Part shown: positions 40,201 through 52,950 of the stretch, in pieces
How positions within the stretch are numbered: position 1 is the first letter of the stretch
How the letters are laid out: each line of letters starts with the position of its first letter
Origin: Acanthaster planci
Taxonomy: Eukaryota; Echinodermata; Asteroidea; Valvatida; Acanthasteridae
NCBI RefSeq assembly: GCF_001949145.1
Contig: NW_019091412.1
Coordinates: forward strand, 617,286 to 681,285
DNA: 64,000 bases
Direction: 5' to 3'
The notes under the pieces: model-generated
Seen by the model: only the letters and a program-made list of their open reading frames with translations
What the model was told of the DNA's origin: nothing
Database searches by the model: none
Program-made: the position numbers and the translations under genes

Positions 40201-43200
40201 ATTCAGTCATTTATCAATACATGGAAATTATGTCGCACTGCAAACAACCGGCTATTTGGACCTCCTTGTAGTCTTACGGTGTGTACACATTTTGAAGTTT
40301 ATCTCTGGTCATGTTCTCTGAAACCAAAGTAATACACATCCATTCATTCCGACGCGACCAGCCACAGTATACTCTTTACCCGCCAAGATATGGGACGGAG
40401 GGGTACCCCCCATGTCCAATCCCTATACACACTCTAGACCATTGTTTCCTAACACCCCCCCCCCAGATGTCTGCAAAGAATTCCTTGGATTCCTATCAAA
40501 CAATGACTAACCTAAGGGAGGGGTGCTCTCCGTCCCATATCTTACTTCATATGATACACTCATTTGAGTGACTTCACGAAAATCGTCTAATTAAAAGGGC
40601 ATTTTTTCGGGGATTTTGCGACGTACAGACACAGTGACAGACTAAACGACCAACAGATGACAACTTGACATTTATCTAATCTCAAAGTGTGATTCCAACA
40701 CGACAAATAGTCGAAACGTTTGACAGTTCATTTGACATTACCCAGTTCAGCTGTGACAAAGAGCGGTCTGCAGTGAGCAATGAGAAGGCTACGCGTAGTA
40801 CTCGCAGCCATCAATACAGATAGCTCCACACTCTGGTGCGATTTCAATCCTTAGCGACAATTTGTTTTTGACTTACCATCCGGGTCGCCAAAACTCCCAT
40901 TGGCGTCGATGTTTCTCCCCATGATTCGTAAATGCTTGGCACTGGCTCGACTGTATAACTGCAGGTGTGTTGGCTTGGATACAGTGTAGTCGAAGTCGAT
41001 CCCCGCAAGCCCTTGATCGAAACTGTTTTCGTAATCTTGTTGGACTGACTCCTGGCCCGACAGTAAAAAGAAAAGGGGGAATATTAGAAGTCAAAATATT
41101 TCCGTCTGGAGTGGCAAAAATTGGTTGAAAGCTGATAAAGCTGAGGATGAGAGGGTGTATAACAATCTAAATGATTGGCAGAAATAAATAGCAAACAATA
41201 CAAACAGTTGTCATCTGTGAGGCTAGACGTGCCTGTTTCTGCTTCCGTCATAGAGTGCACGTCATGATTCCGGACTTGTTGAAGGTCAGGGTTAGGAATG
41301 CATCACACGAACTCATTAAGCAACGACATCAAAAGTGGAAATTGTTTGATAAGAAAAGAAATGACAGGACCGTGTGAGGCGTTTTCAAAATATTTTAAAT
41401 TCCATTCCTGGCCGTTTTGCCGATAACGCCCCAGAATTCCAGCCATTTAAATGACGAGAAATCAGGGCCGTTGAGATTATAAAAATAACAATAATCATAT
41501 TAAATATGGATGGTGGCTACATCGTTCACTACCCACTCATTAATGTTCGGTTGATCAAGCAACACATTAATTTAATACATCACATTACACTTGGTATAAA
41601 ATCATGGGCAACAATATGACACAAGGGGGTTTCAGCACACGAAGAGAAAGCACTGCACGCCATTCAGCTGGCTTACGTAGGCGGGTAACTTGAATATCGC
41701 AGGCGCCGTGCTAAGTATCGGCGTCACACCGTCTTGGCCAAACAACACGTGGTAGGCGTTCTTTTATTTGAACTTGAATTTGGCTGGCTCGCACTCCGTC
41801 TAGCATAGCACCGTTACGTTGGTTGCGAGCAAACATCGTTACCGATAAAACACACATAACGGACGTTTGAAGTTTGCTTGTGCATTTAATGTGGGCAGCG
41901 GAAGGCCTCCAGTGACAGTCGCGAGGAGAGTTCAACATTAGAAAGTTTCCACCAAGAATAAACGTATGTTTTTACTAGAGACAGATTTTTAACTGGGTTA
42001 TGTGACGATCTGTCATCACGCTATAATAACTGCCCCACATACAATCGTGGGAGTGAAATGACAACGATGACCTTTGCGTGATATTTAGAATGAAATTAGA
42101 CGTGACACAAAAATGCAGAGTAATGAGTAGATAGTCCCAGACATTTTGTTGATGTTTCGGTTTGATGAAAGTCGTCGTGGGACGGTGGTACCAAAATGTC
42201 ATATAAATGTGCACGGTGAAAGGAAAATATGTATACTCAGTGTATTGCCCGCATAAAGCAAGGGAGTGTTTTTCCATTATTATCCGTACTCAATGGCGGC
42301 CATAATGAACGGTTATTGTGGTAAATCCGGGCCCATTGTACCACGTTGTACTCTGTGTCGATTTTTAAACCATCTCCTATGGCCTTGGGAGAGTAAGGGA
42401 AGATGGTGCGGTAGACAGGACAGATTAAGGTAACAACTACGGTACCCCGCTGTGGGAAACGGTTAATACTGCATTGGATAGTCACAGGACGGGCAGAATA
42501 CCGGTAATGTGTCGTTCATCCTGACGTCTAATCCCCACACGTCTGCAAAGTTATGGCATATTGCCAAGGAGCTTTCAGAATGGATAGGTTCATGCAGGTA
42601 GAATTATTTAACAATGATCGAAGAAATGTTGACGGGAAAAGTGCTTGCAAACGCAAACGCAGACAGATTGGGAAAAACCATTTGGAATATTTTGTACTTC
42701 CAGATTGCTATTCTATAAGCTAATGGTTTGCATTTATTGAAGAGAACAACAAAAATTGGACAATCGATCGCAGGCAATTGCAATCAGACAGCTGACCCTT
42801 GCAACTGACCAGTCACACGTCCGTGCATGAAAGGCGGCTCAATTGGACAATCGCTTTTTCCCAGACAAGGGTGTTCCACAGTACAAGTGGCGTGTTAGCT
42901 GTTGACCTCGTATTATTCAAGGGAAAATTACAATGGCTCCCAAAAATGGGGACATTAACACTTGGCTATATTTCAGAGAAGAAAACCGAATCAAAAGCTG
43001 GCTTTTTGAGATAGAGCCAGTAACAAAATGTGACCTCAAAACCATCAGAACTCGCTCCAGGTTAAAATCCAAACCCCTTTAGGAGTTAATCTATCCCTAT
43101 AAAGAATACAATAAAGAAGTAACATTTTACTAAATAACGACAAATGACTTACCTGTACGCTAAGACACCAGATGATGATGATATGTAACAATCTGGGGAA

Positions 43201-43215
43201 GAAAGAAAGAGACAT
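27986..43215 (-). CDS. fgf8/17/18: Fibroblast growth factor, FGF8/17/18 subfamily (four coding exons)
   Basis: Secreted ligand for FGF receptor tyrosine kinases. In other animals this subfamily patterns brain, mesoderm and gut. Coding exons on the minus strand are 43153-43215, 40877-41051, 32138-32244 and 27986-28294. All introns are GT-AG and phases 0, 1, 0 join without a frame break into 217 residues, within the FGF8 family size. Residues 1-21 are a signal peptide. The beta-trefoil core starts at HLQLYSRASAKHL, runs through GEQTGYFLCINKKG, and ends at VQFLKRSLPE. Cys105 and Cys126 match the two cysteines shared by FGF8-subfamily members. A sequon NGS lies at 72-74. The intron positions, including a 107-bp third exon, match vertebrate Fgf8. 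The tail after residue about 175 is acidic and Ser-rich, unlike the basic tail of vertebrate FGF8. Family assignment is strong; orthology to FGF8/17/18 rather than another FGF rests on the core motifs. Confidence 0.93.
28295..32137 (-). other. FGF intron 3
   Basis: 3.8 kb intron with no nested gene recognised. It contains the T/G-rich minisatellite at 30167-30256 and a tRNA-like T-arm candidate around 31293-31310 (minus-strand GTGGGTTCCATGC) with a poor overall cloverleaf. The open frames inside, such as the plus frame at 28979-29248, match nothing known. Confidence 0.8.
30167..30256 (+). repeat. G/T-rich minisatellite with GGGG runs
   Basis: TGTTTGTTTG units alternate with TTGGGGTGTTGGGG units. 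It has one GGG and at least four GGGG runs within about 90 nt, enough for an intramolecular G-quadruplex on the plus strand, which is the template strand of the FGF gene. The sense RNA would be CA/CCCC-rich. Confidence 0.75.
32138..32244 (-). CDS. fgf8/17/18: FGF8/17/18 coding exon 3
   Basis: 107 bp. The acceptor is TTTCACCAG|CA and the donor GGACGG|GTAAGT, phase 1 in and phase 0 out. It encodes residues 80-115 with the subfamily signature RLLFRTNSLEG then GEQTGYFLCINKKGHVVG. Exon length and both phases equal those of the matching vertebrate Fgf8 exon. Confidence 0.95.
32245..40876 (-). other. FGF intron 2
   Basis: 8.6 kb intron, the largest in the window. No nested gene recognised on either strand. 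Contains several C/G homopolymer runs (near 34889, 38306 and G11 near 38667) and the inverted-repeat element at 40385-40543. By analogy with other FGF8 loci it is a candidate enhancer host, but I cannot point to a specific enhancer. Confidence 0.8.
40385..40543. repeat. Short inverted-repeat (MITE-like) element
   Basis: AAGATATGGGACGGAG at 40385-40400 is matched by its exact reverse complement at 40528-40543, and the match extends imperfectly inward (GGGGTACCCCCC against AGCACCCCTCC). Total span is 159 bp. No clear target-site duplication is visible outside the ends, so it may be a very small MITE or another hairpin-forming element. Confidence 0.5.
40877..41051 (-). CDS. fgf8/17/18: FGF8/17/18 coding exon 2
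   Basis: 175 bp. The acceptor is TCGGGCCAG|GAG and the donor GGATG|GTAAGT, phase 0 in and phase 1 out. It encodes residues 22-79 plus the first base of codon 80: the N-terminal extension that shapes receptor choice in FGF8-type ligands, then the first core strands (LQLYSRASAKHLRIMG). It ends in the FGDPD segment that aligns with GDPFAKL of vertebrate FGF8. Confidence 0.92.
41052..43152 (-). other. FGF intron 1
   Basis: 2.1 kb between the signal-peptide exon and exon 2. In vertebrate Fgf8 this region hosts alternative N-terminal exons. I saw no convincing alternative exon here. No repeats of note. Confidence 0.75.
43153..43215 (-). CDS. fgf8/17/18: FGF8/17/18 coding exon 1 (signal peptide)
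   Basis: Encodes MSLSFFPRLLHIIIIWCLSVQ, a classic signal peptide filling exactly one exon, as in vertebrate Fgf8. The donor is ACAG|GTAAGT, phase 0. The frame stays open upstream to an ATG at 43317. I chose the inner ATG at 43215 because it puts the hydrophobic core at the N-terminus. Confidence 0.85.
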
Positions 43216-46200
43216 GTTGGTCCGATCGCATTCTAGACATTCTGTCTGCGCAAGAGTTCTCTTGGCCATGTGGTGTATGAACTGTAAGTTGTAAAATGAA
43301 GTATTCAACCAAATCAACGTACCTAGACAGAGATCGGTGTGTCAGTAATTTAATTACTAAAGAACTGAAGGAACACAGTCATACGTTTCATTTAGTAGTA
43401 ACAGTTAAGTAGCAACATTACTTTGAAATAAACAAACCATCTTGAAGTGTAATTTGTGTAAAGTGTAAAGCAAACATAGATACTGTAACTTAAAAGCAAA
43501 AGGTGAATCCAAAATTTAAATTGATTTCGTTAGTATTTTGGAGAGCCTAACAGCGCTTACGTAGTAACTATCCGTTTCACCACAAACATCGCTCTTGTCC
43601 CAGATATAAGCACAAAGCATGAGTTGCTGTGAAGTGGCGTTGACATGCAACGGGGCTAGGACATGGGCCCTGGGCCAAACATTGGCCGCGACTCCAAGAC
43701 CAGCTGTACCGACGAGGCTTCAAATTTTGCCCACCGCGTCAGAGCGAGCTGCCGCCGGTCCGGAATGAGTTCGCTGCTTCTACAGACAAGGTGACAACCA
43801 AGTTCGGTGCACTGGCCAAAACTTCGGCTGGAAACAACTATCGTCAGTGTATCTACAACATGCGCGCAGCGACGTAGGACTGACATCTCACACTGGTCTG
43901 GATGGGTGAAGAAAAGGTGACAAACTATGGATAAATCCCGCTTAATATAACTGTCGCCGACATGTGGGTGGGCAAGTGTATCCCTTCCTCACGAATCGTG
44001 GACTGGTACCGAAAAAAAGGAAAACCCAAAACACATCCGACGGAAGAGGACCTCGACCGTATTTATTCCCGATGGGCTCCGGTTTGTTGCTTGATAGGAA
44101 GGAAGCAATGGTCCGGTTGAGCTAACATGTACAACAATGTGTGCCCCGATTGGGTCAATGTTATTAACACACGGAACTCGAGGGAACGATGCGATCTCAG
44201 TGATTCCAACCTGACGAATGAGGGAGTGTGCTTATCCACCGTGCAGTCCTTAGTTGGGCATCACATTGGACCGCCAGTATCTAGGCTGCTGCAGTAAGGC
44301 TGTATATAGCAGAAGGGATGACATGCCGAGCTCCATAGACATGTAAATGAGAAGCTAGATCCCTCAGCTCATTCGTCCCGCCCCATTGGGAGGTCTTACA
44401 GGCTGGCTCTCCTGTCCATCATACACTTCATGCTAATTAGGCCATTGACAGAGAGAAGGGGGGCTTTAACGCACGGTTACAGTTACACCTAAGAGTAACA
44501 CAGCACAGGGCCTAAAAGCGTATCTTCCTCCCTCGCACTGAGCCCTCATAGTGTATTTTTACACGGTCAAGTGCGCGCCGGTTGCAGCCTGGTCGCGTAA
44601 TAAAATACAGCCTTGTCTGAAATGCTACCGTTTTCCTCGGCCCTGTTTGAATTGCCACAGCCTCTGTCGAAGAGTGAACGATAACCCACGGCAGCCGGGA
44701 GACACATCATTCCAATCTGACTTAAAAGTCGCGTCGCTGTTAAAAACAAAATACCCACACGGAATTTTGAAGACGTAGGCCTAGTTGTGACCTCTTCAAA
44801 CATTTTTATTTATTCATCATTGTGGGACTATTCACTTACAAGTGTTATCAGAACGGTAACAATTTTTAGCCGGCCGTCCACGTTGCATCTTCCTATGTAT
44901 TGTGAGTACTGACGTGTTCATATTTGTATTTGAGCTGTGGCGTTGAGTTGATCGTCATCATCACCCAGCAAACCGCCAGCAATGTGTGGCGCCGGCTACT
45001 GTCGCTCTAACACCCACTCGACACTTTTCGTCTGTCCCCTGACCGGACGCTAGCGCTCAAGATGACAGGAATAGCTTTATTGCACTTTCGGGATATCTTT
45101 TCACATTTTCTAATGGCACTCTGCCGGTCTGCACATTACGGCTAATGCCACTATTTCACATAGGCTTGTCGATATGATTTTTCAGTCGAGTTGTCGGCAT
45201 CTCCTTTCTCCAGTGAATTAATCGTGAAACAATGTCCATGAAACTAATCAGGAATTTCTCTATTCGACGTGTGAAAATTGCATCAGCTTCCTTCTCTGTT
45301 ATGCGTTGGTGTCAGCGCTTAAAACAAAAATGTCACACTCTAAATTTCCCCCCACACTGTAACTGAATATTGACTCTCGCACTGTAATAATGGAATAACG
45401 GGAATCTCCAACACGTCCAAGACCAGTGGTGTAACATGAGTGAGACTTGTAGTTTCGCGCGTGCACATGAATGCCACACGGCTAGCCAATTTGCCTCTCC
45501 ACTAAGCTGACAACACTGCACTAGCGGTTGTTATGATCAGTGGCCTGTACTCGAGTTTCTAGGCCTGGAGGCTGAGCGATTACTTGAATTTAGAGACAGA
45601 CTTGTTAGTAGGACCAGGGAGAGCCTGGGTCGGGCCTGAGCACTCGCCGTGTGCAAAGTAGGACGTTTTAGAACACCCAAGGGTGTATGTTCGGGGCGCC
45701 CCGACCGTGCCGCACGCGTGACATTCAACCCGTTGTGGGAAGGAGGGGGGTGTCGAGTAGAATGATTAATCACTGTGTCACCCAACCGCTGAAGTTCCTG
45801 GTTGTAGGCACGCGAGGTTCAAGTTTGCCAGCATGACTGAAGACAATTCTTGGGCTGCCAAACTATAAAGGGATATTTCGAATGTGCCTACAACTAAAAC
45901 ACTTTTAAATACAGGTGCTGAGTGTATTTTCTTTCGATGGCTTAAATTAAAGAGAAATTTTAGGAATGTTAGCGCTGGTTATCGTGTTGATAAAAAAAAT
46001 CTACTTCATGTGACAGTACCAGTGATTCGATCCACATTATCTCAGAGTTGAGAAGTCAGTTGATCCCTGAGTGTCGTGTGCAAACCTATTTGAGTAAGTT
46101 TAGTCTGATCGCGAGCTCCTCACCTAAAAGTAAGAGTTGAAGTTTTAATGTATTTATCTCCAAAGCAAACAAATCTCGGACTCTTTGGCAATAGTCACAA

Positions 46201-49200
46201 TGGCTGTTGACGAAGGGGTAGGATGCGCTCTATGTACGTTGGCGATTACCAGCTACATCGAGTATGAATTACTAAGACTAATTTTAAACAAACTCCGTCC
46301 AGCCACACTCGCCACGTGTTCACTTTTCGAGAATAACAACTGTGAAAGCAATGTTTGCCTTCCGTGACCTCGATCAGAGCTCGAAATGGATTCTGGAGCA
46401 GTTTTTCAAGCACAATTTGTTTCAATGTGCAACTCCAGCCTAGTGATTGGGAATATTTTTCAATGGTTTTTTGATGAGTTTGTAGGCTTTCCCTCAGTTA
46501 AAAGAGGGAAGTTAGTCAGGAAAGTCAACTTACGTTGGTAAACTCAGGGAATTCATACTGCGCCATGTTACGGTGCTTGAGACAGGGGAAATCCGTGGCA
46601 CTACTCGGCCGACCTGCCCACCCCCTCCCCCGATCGGTGCCTTGATCCCTGCCAGGTACAATCCGACTGATCGGGCTGGACCATGCGGTCAGCACAAGGT
46701 TGGCTGGAGGTCGGACAGTCCTCTTCGACAGTATTATTCCAGGACGCCCGCTGAGTTGATCTGAGCTGAGCTTGAAGGAAAAGGCTTAGATGCTCGTGCG
46801 TGTCACGTGTCCAGTTCAGCCAATAGTGAAGGATTTACTATGATTTCCGTCTCAGTTTGAGATCTGCCTGTGGTTTGTGTCAATCTGAGCCCTCCAACGA
46901 GTGTGATTTGTTCTCTTCAGGGTTAAAACACCCACAATCATTGCGGAGTGGTTGAGAAAAACACCAGAAATGCAAACAATCGCATAAAAAATGACCAAGT
47001 TTTTAAGAGAGCAATAAAATTCCAAATCCGCAGCCTTCCAAACGAAGCGTGACGGGGCTAGGTGATCCACAAGACTGTCTTTGACAAGCTGGGCTTGCTG
47101 TTGCCTCGGCGTCCCGTAAGTGACTGACTACATATCACGGTGAGCTTTGCAGTTAGTGGGCTTCCCCAAGCGGATGGACTGTAGAGTCTGTGCACCGTCC
47201 GAACTCCAGCTTTAGACTAATGGGAAGTAGTACTGGTGGTGTGGTGTGTGACGCGGCAAACTTAGTGGCGCCTGCCACCCATTCATAGGCTAATAGTGTC
47301 AAAACACGCTGAATAATTTATGGACCGTGCGACCCTCATAATCTCATCTTGGCTAAACACGAATCGATCCGTCGCTGGAAAGAATTTTCTCCAGTCCCAC
47401 GTGGTCCGAGGTATGGTGAAATTGCCGTCTCCAAGAGAGGGCCCAGGGATACCCTCCCGGTCCTCTTCACATCCCTTGCGTTCTCAGGTCCTCTCGGTGA
47501 CGCCAGCCACCCATGGGTACAACCACGTCAAACATCCAATCATGAAACCACTTCAAAGTGGACCCCCTCAGTGATCCTAATCTGCCGAAAATCATTTGAT
47601 TCGATCCTGAACTTCACAGAAATGGAACAAACTAACCGATTCGTTAAACAAGATGTATAATAGTATGGTACTCTACTCCATCTTCCTGTAATGCTGTAAT
47701 TGCTACGTCTGGGAGCGCGCTAATTGGATGGAATCCAAGCTATCCAGAAGCTGGGGTCGATGAGCCAGTCAAAAGTTTTCTTCAGACTTACGTCCAGACC
47801 TGCTCTGTCCATGTTGCATTGAAACAACAATTCGATCTTAGACCTGATCGAGTGACCAAAACCAATGTCATTTCCACTGGATTCAGTATCTGTAGCGCCT
47901 GTTCACTTCGAGCAGGTTCTAGACGACACTTCTGACAACCTTCTGAATGGTTTGTGTTTATTGTTATCAACATCTTCAACATATTCAATACTATCGGGAA
48001 TTCGGAATCGTCAAAGAAAGTGAAGAAAGCTGCGTCAACACGGCATCCCCCATTTTCCAGGAATAAGCTGTGATAGGCCTAGGCTTACCTAGCCTTTCGT
48101 GGCTCCACAACCTACACAATGGAACCGAACCTTAACAACAACCACTGCACAATGTTGGCTGATATGCAAACGTTTCCACCTGCCCCAAGTCAGCGAATGA
48201 CCTTGTATTTGTCTCATTCAAACTACATGGACGTAGATGTCTCGAACGGTGACACTGAAATAATTTCGAAGTGACAAATCGCCAACAGCCACGCAGAACG
48301 GGACCTACCTGATTACATATGAAAAATCAGTCGCAGAAAGAAAGAGAAATGGGCAACGCCGACCTCGTAGATTTTCCCTGGATAAAATTATTTGGGTCAA
48401 TGAGCAAGAGCCTTGTTTTCACTTTTGATCCCAATTTCCGGTGAAACGCAACATGGAATGCGTAGCGGTGGCACACAGCTTGTCGTGACTTTTTTCCACT
48501 GTACTTTCAATAGAGGGCGCAATGTACATTTGACGGAGAAAGTCGATCATTTGGCACTTTATTTTCATAAAATAATCTTGATAACTATTATCAAACTAAT
48601 GCTATTTTGACAACGTCGAAAATGTGACAAATACGACGAGATCGTCGAGATGAGGCTCGACACAACCTTTTTTTTTGCCTTATGCTCCACAAACTATCAA
48701 AGACAATATCCAAGTAATTTTTACTCCCGCTCTGCCAGTGTTTTGTCCGATGCTTAGCTATCTTTGGCTATCTTTAGCTGTCTTCTTTGAAGCCACACTT
48801 ATGTCACTCCTAGTCCAATGAAATGAAACTCTTCCACGCTTTGTTCTCCCTGATCACCACAACAACCGCCTTGAGGTTGCCATGCATAGACATGAATACA
48901 CTACAATGTATATTTTGCGTATGTCCACACATTGTATGGGGTCATTAGTTCGCTGTCAACACCCCTTTGGCATCTTGTTGTCAACATGTTGTCAGCTTAA
49001 TCTTAATGCAACAAAGAATGATAGCCTTAATGGAGCTAATGAGGGAAGCATTCTAAGGTCCTCCGACTCACAGCAGGGGCTCGGGCTAGTGGTTTTTACT
49101 AAGATTTGGAGAAAGTTTTGGCCCATTCTTGATGTGATGGGGGGGGCCTTACGAACGTCCCTGGCCCTGTGTTGAAGTTCGCAACGACAAGTGAATCGAT

Positions 49201-52200
49201 TTAAGTAGCTTAGTCGCGTCTTGTAAACCTGTTGAGAAGAACTTGACAGCATGCTGTTGGGCACCTTCGAGACGAGCAAAGAGGTTTTTGAGACCATAAG
49301 AGGATGAGGGATCGACCGATGAGAAACAAATTTGAAAGAACGGGAGAGGGATTGATTAACGCCGTTCATTTCGCCTGAGCAAGAAATTTTTTCAAGAAGA
49401 CAGTAAACGGTGTAAATGAAAACTAAATTTGCGGGGATACCGGATCAGCGTTCTTCATGTTTTGCTTTGACAAGAATAAATTACTTGTGATATCTTTCGA
49501 TACATGTATGTTAATGTCAGCGCTGTGACTTAATTTAATTCAGCAACAGACAGTGCATGACTCGAGGAATTAACTTTAAAAACATGTTTTTTATCATGCT
49601 CTGGGGAATTCACAAGACAGTGATGTAAAATTGGTCAGGAAGGAGCAATAACTATTCTCCCTCAGCAAAAACTATAAGCACTTCTGTGCAGGATACGTAA
49701 GTGTTTAAAGCTTCCTCAGCGGATTCCCGAGCAGTATCGAAAAACGGATGTCCTTACTGAATCCTAGCAAAAATGTTGGAGTGATACACAAACCATCTGG
49801 ACAAGTCCTGTTTACAGCTTCGATTTCCTGGACTGGATTTCGTGGTCAGTTAACCCATTTCTCTTTCTCTTGGTTGCATATGCTTGTACATTTCGGACAA
49901 GCCATCGGGTAAACCAATTAGTCTGAGCATTGTCCGGGCATCGATGGGGCAGATCCGGACTGGTAGAAAGGTCCATGGAAGCAATTTTTGCTAACTCTGA
50001 ATATTGAGAAACAGTTTTCATAATCATGTTTTTTGGCAGGATACGATCTTGAAGGTTTCTAGAACACACACTTGCAAGTCTTACATGTATTCCACAGGTC
50101 TGTGTATATTTGTGGGTTAATTTTGTCAGTAGGTATACCGACACGAGCATGAATTAGATTTGTTGAAAGGATTGGTTTCTTGATGTTCAATTTAAAGGTC
50201 TTTGCCTATACAAAATTATTGACGCTTCTCAGTCAAAACGTAAGGAAACAGTGAAGACAATAGGAACGAATTATGACAGGTTAAAGGGGAAACAACAAGA
50301 CGATATAACGAGGGGCAGAATGTCAGCCCAAAAGGCCATACTGGAAGCAAGCCAGCCAGTCGACCAGCGAGCAACTCAGTCGGCCAACATCTGGTCATCA
50401 GTCCAACTGGCCAGTAGACTGCTCCTAGTGTCAACCACTATTTGGAAGCCAGTTCAGTAGGTTGGATATGGGGCATGGTGCAGCTAGCACACCAGCCATT
50501 CAACCGCCGATCGTCACACTAGCTTACTACTTAACCTGGGAAAACTACCCACCAGCGAACCCAAGTCAGACCCGGGACGGTTGAAAAACAACTTAAACCA
50601 CTTACCGTGGACGGATGTGCACTTACAGGAGCACCTATATACCTATTATTACCCTTCATTCACAGTCACAATTATTTTTTTTTTTTTGCTTTATCTCGAC
50701 AAATAATGTTTGCCTTCCGACCATTAGGGTAGCTTAACTGTAGTCCCGCTGCAACTGTGGAAAGATGGACCATGCATCCGCCAAACGTAATGGTTGCTAA
50801 TTGTTTTATGGCCATTTCTAAAGGTCACAACGGCTTAAGATTTTCAATACTGTTCCTTTTGAAAATTCCGAGGTTGATAGCCAGAGGTTTAATGAATTTC
50901 AGGCAATTCTGTGGCCAGAACATAACAAGCAAAACCACGAAGTGTCAAACTCTGCAGGTGGTTAGTGATCAGCCCTCCCGGACAGAATTATAAATTTAAT
51001 GAGTTTATGATTCACCTAGTGGTAGATTTGTTTAAAACTTGGGATTGTGCAAATAGGCCTAGGGCTTTAAGCAGTTCCAGAACCAGAAAAAACTGTTAAA
51101 GTGACAAGCTTGGTTGTTTGGCACTCCTTTTGACTTTCATCATTAATTTTTGACATGGTACGATCCAGCTCTAATGCACAATTGAATTCGCTTAAAAATG
51201 CAGTCAGATCAGTTATACAGTTACTGAAAAGTTCACAGCATGCAAACTTTACCTTGTCTTGACATGGCTCTGCCCTTGCAGACTAAGCATGAGCGAGAAA
51301 GGAAAGAACACTTCATGGCACACACAGAAATTACATCGCTGCCATCATTAGTCGGTGGGATTTCACGTTCGGGTCAACCTACAGTCTTCGAATGCCATCC
51401 ATTGTCAACCTACAAGTCCATCAGGGTCCGGCTCAAGAATGCTTGTGTGGATTTATGGCATTGTTGTCCCGGGTATTATTATTATTAGATTTGCACTTTG
51501 ATCACGGCAGGACAATGGCTTGTTGACATGCTTGAATGTACGGCGAGCAAACAATCCACTGTGAATTGGCTCTCAAATGCTTTGACACAATGCGGGCGGG
51601 GAGGGTATATAGTCCAAAATTCGGCCTTGCCAAATTACGTGAACGACGGTGACCTCCCGCGGAGGATCTAATGCCTGCGCCTTACCTCAAATACGTCCAG
51701 AATTTACTTATTTTTATGGCCAAGTTACGTCATTCGGGGCTGATAATGCCTCGTTCAAGTGGATGGTCCATAGACCACAAAAACTATACTTTCGAAAATA
51801 ATAACTATATATGCGTATAAAAATGAACGGTACCAAGATTAAAGATTCCAGACAGTTTATAGTCTGTCTAAAAACACAGAAATTCGACTTTCACCGGCAA
51901 ATAAATCAAATACGATACAGTGTATTTATATTTAGAAGTAATACACAGATAATAAATAAATACATTAACAGAGTCAACAAAAAGAAAGATTTGTCCACAT
52001 ACAATAATATATTACAAAAATCCATTTAGATTTTTTAATAAAATTGGAGAGGAACATGTTACCGTGGAGGTTTTTTTCAGTCATTACGCAGTTTGCTCCT
52101 AAGCATCGATAGTTGCGTTGATCTATCCTCATTTTTGAAGTCTTGAAGATTTGGATTGGGGGTGATGTTATTGCTGTCGAAATCAAGTTTACTCTGCATG

Positions 52201-52766
52201 TCCCGCTTCCCAGAGGGGAGGGGTAAAGCGATTTTACTTTAACAACGTGACAGAATAAAATTCCAAAGAACCGACAGACTGGGGAAATCTGCATAGCATA
52301 ATCAGTCAGATTTATATTAATAAAAAAAAAGAAGCTAGTCGTGGTTTCCGCACTTTGATTTAAAGATGGAACACCTCAGAATTTTAATAATACCTCCTTT
52401 TCTGACAAAATGACGTAAAATCACACTTACCGTGTTTAAACATGGTGCAGGTGTCCTTGCTCTGTGGTTCGAATTAAACTCAACAAATTGACAAATAGTC
52501 TCTGCAGACTTCACTTGATCCTTCTCCACTGAAGTATTAACATCTAGGAAGGTACGACATCGACCATTGAACATCATGATCTTTAAATTAATAGAAATCG
52601 ATTCTTAAGTTTGTACCTTGAACTTCGACGTTATCTGCAAGCCAAAGTCCTTGAGGTTTGAAGAGGCCATCTGCGAACGGCGCCCGTTCTCGAATGGACA
52701 CGCATTCGGCTACTCTGTTGGTTTATCGAAGTGCTGACGTGTTGAAGGTGAAATATTTTGGGAAGG
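43216..52766. other. Intergenic stretch upstream of FGF and of the RLuc-like gene
   Basis: This must hold the FGF promoter and 5' UTR at its left end, but no TATA box or initiator is distinctive. No conserved protein is recognisable. The minus frames at 48992-49369 and 49812-50150 are the longest and match nothing I know. A GCCAG/GTCGACC-rich low-complexity patch lies at about 50330-50460 and a very AT-rich patch at 51780-52030. A CTCF-like core (ATAGAGGGCGC) lies at 48509-48520. Confidence 0.5.
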
Positions 52767-52950
52767 TATGGTGGCCATATTGCGCCAATCGCCGATATTG
52801 AAGTCAATTTATTTGCGACCAAATTTTCGACACACTCTTCGATCACGAATATTTACTCCAATATTCACAACCAAATTCACGACTCGCTCTTTGGTCGAAT
52901 ATTGCCGTAAATATTTGCGACCAAATTCACTGTACGACTCGTATCTCAGG
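52767..52950 (+). repeat. Left inverted arm of the foldback element
   Basis: Starts TATGGTGGCC. Contains diverged repeats of an ATTTGCGACCAAATT core followed by an ACTCGCTCTTTGGTCG-type segment. It pairs with the right arm at 53696-53896. Short open frames here are products of the repeats. Confidence 0.7.

Noticed and set aside
50216-50460. Leu/Gly/Pro-rich minus frame and matching plus frame
   Set aside because: Derived from a CCAG/GTCGACC-rich low-complexity patch.
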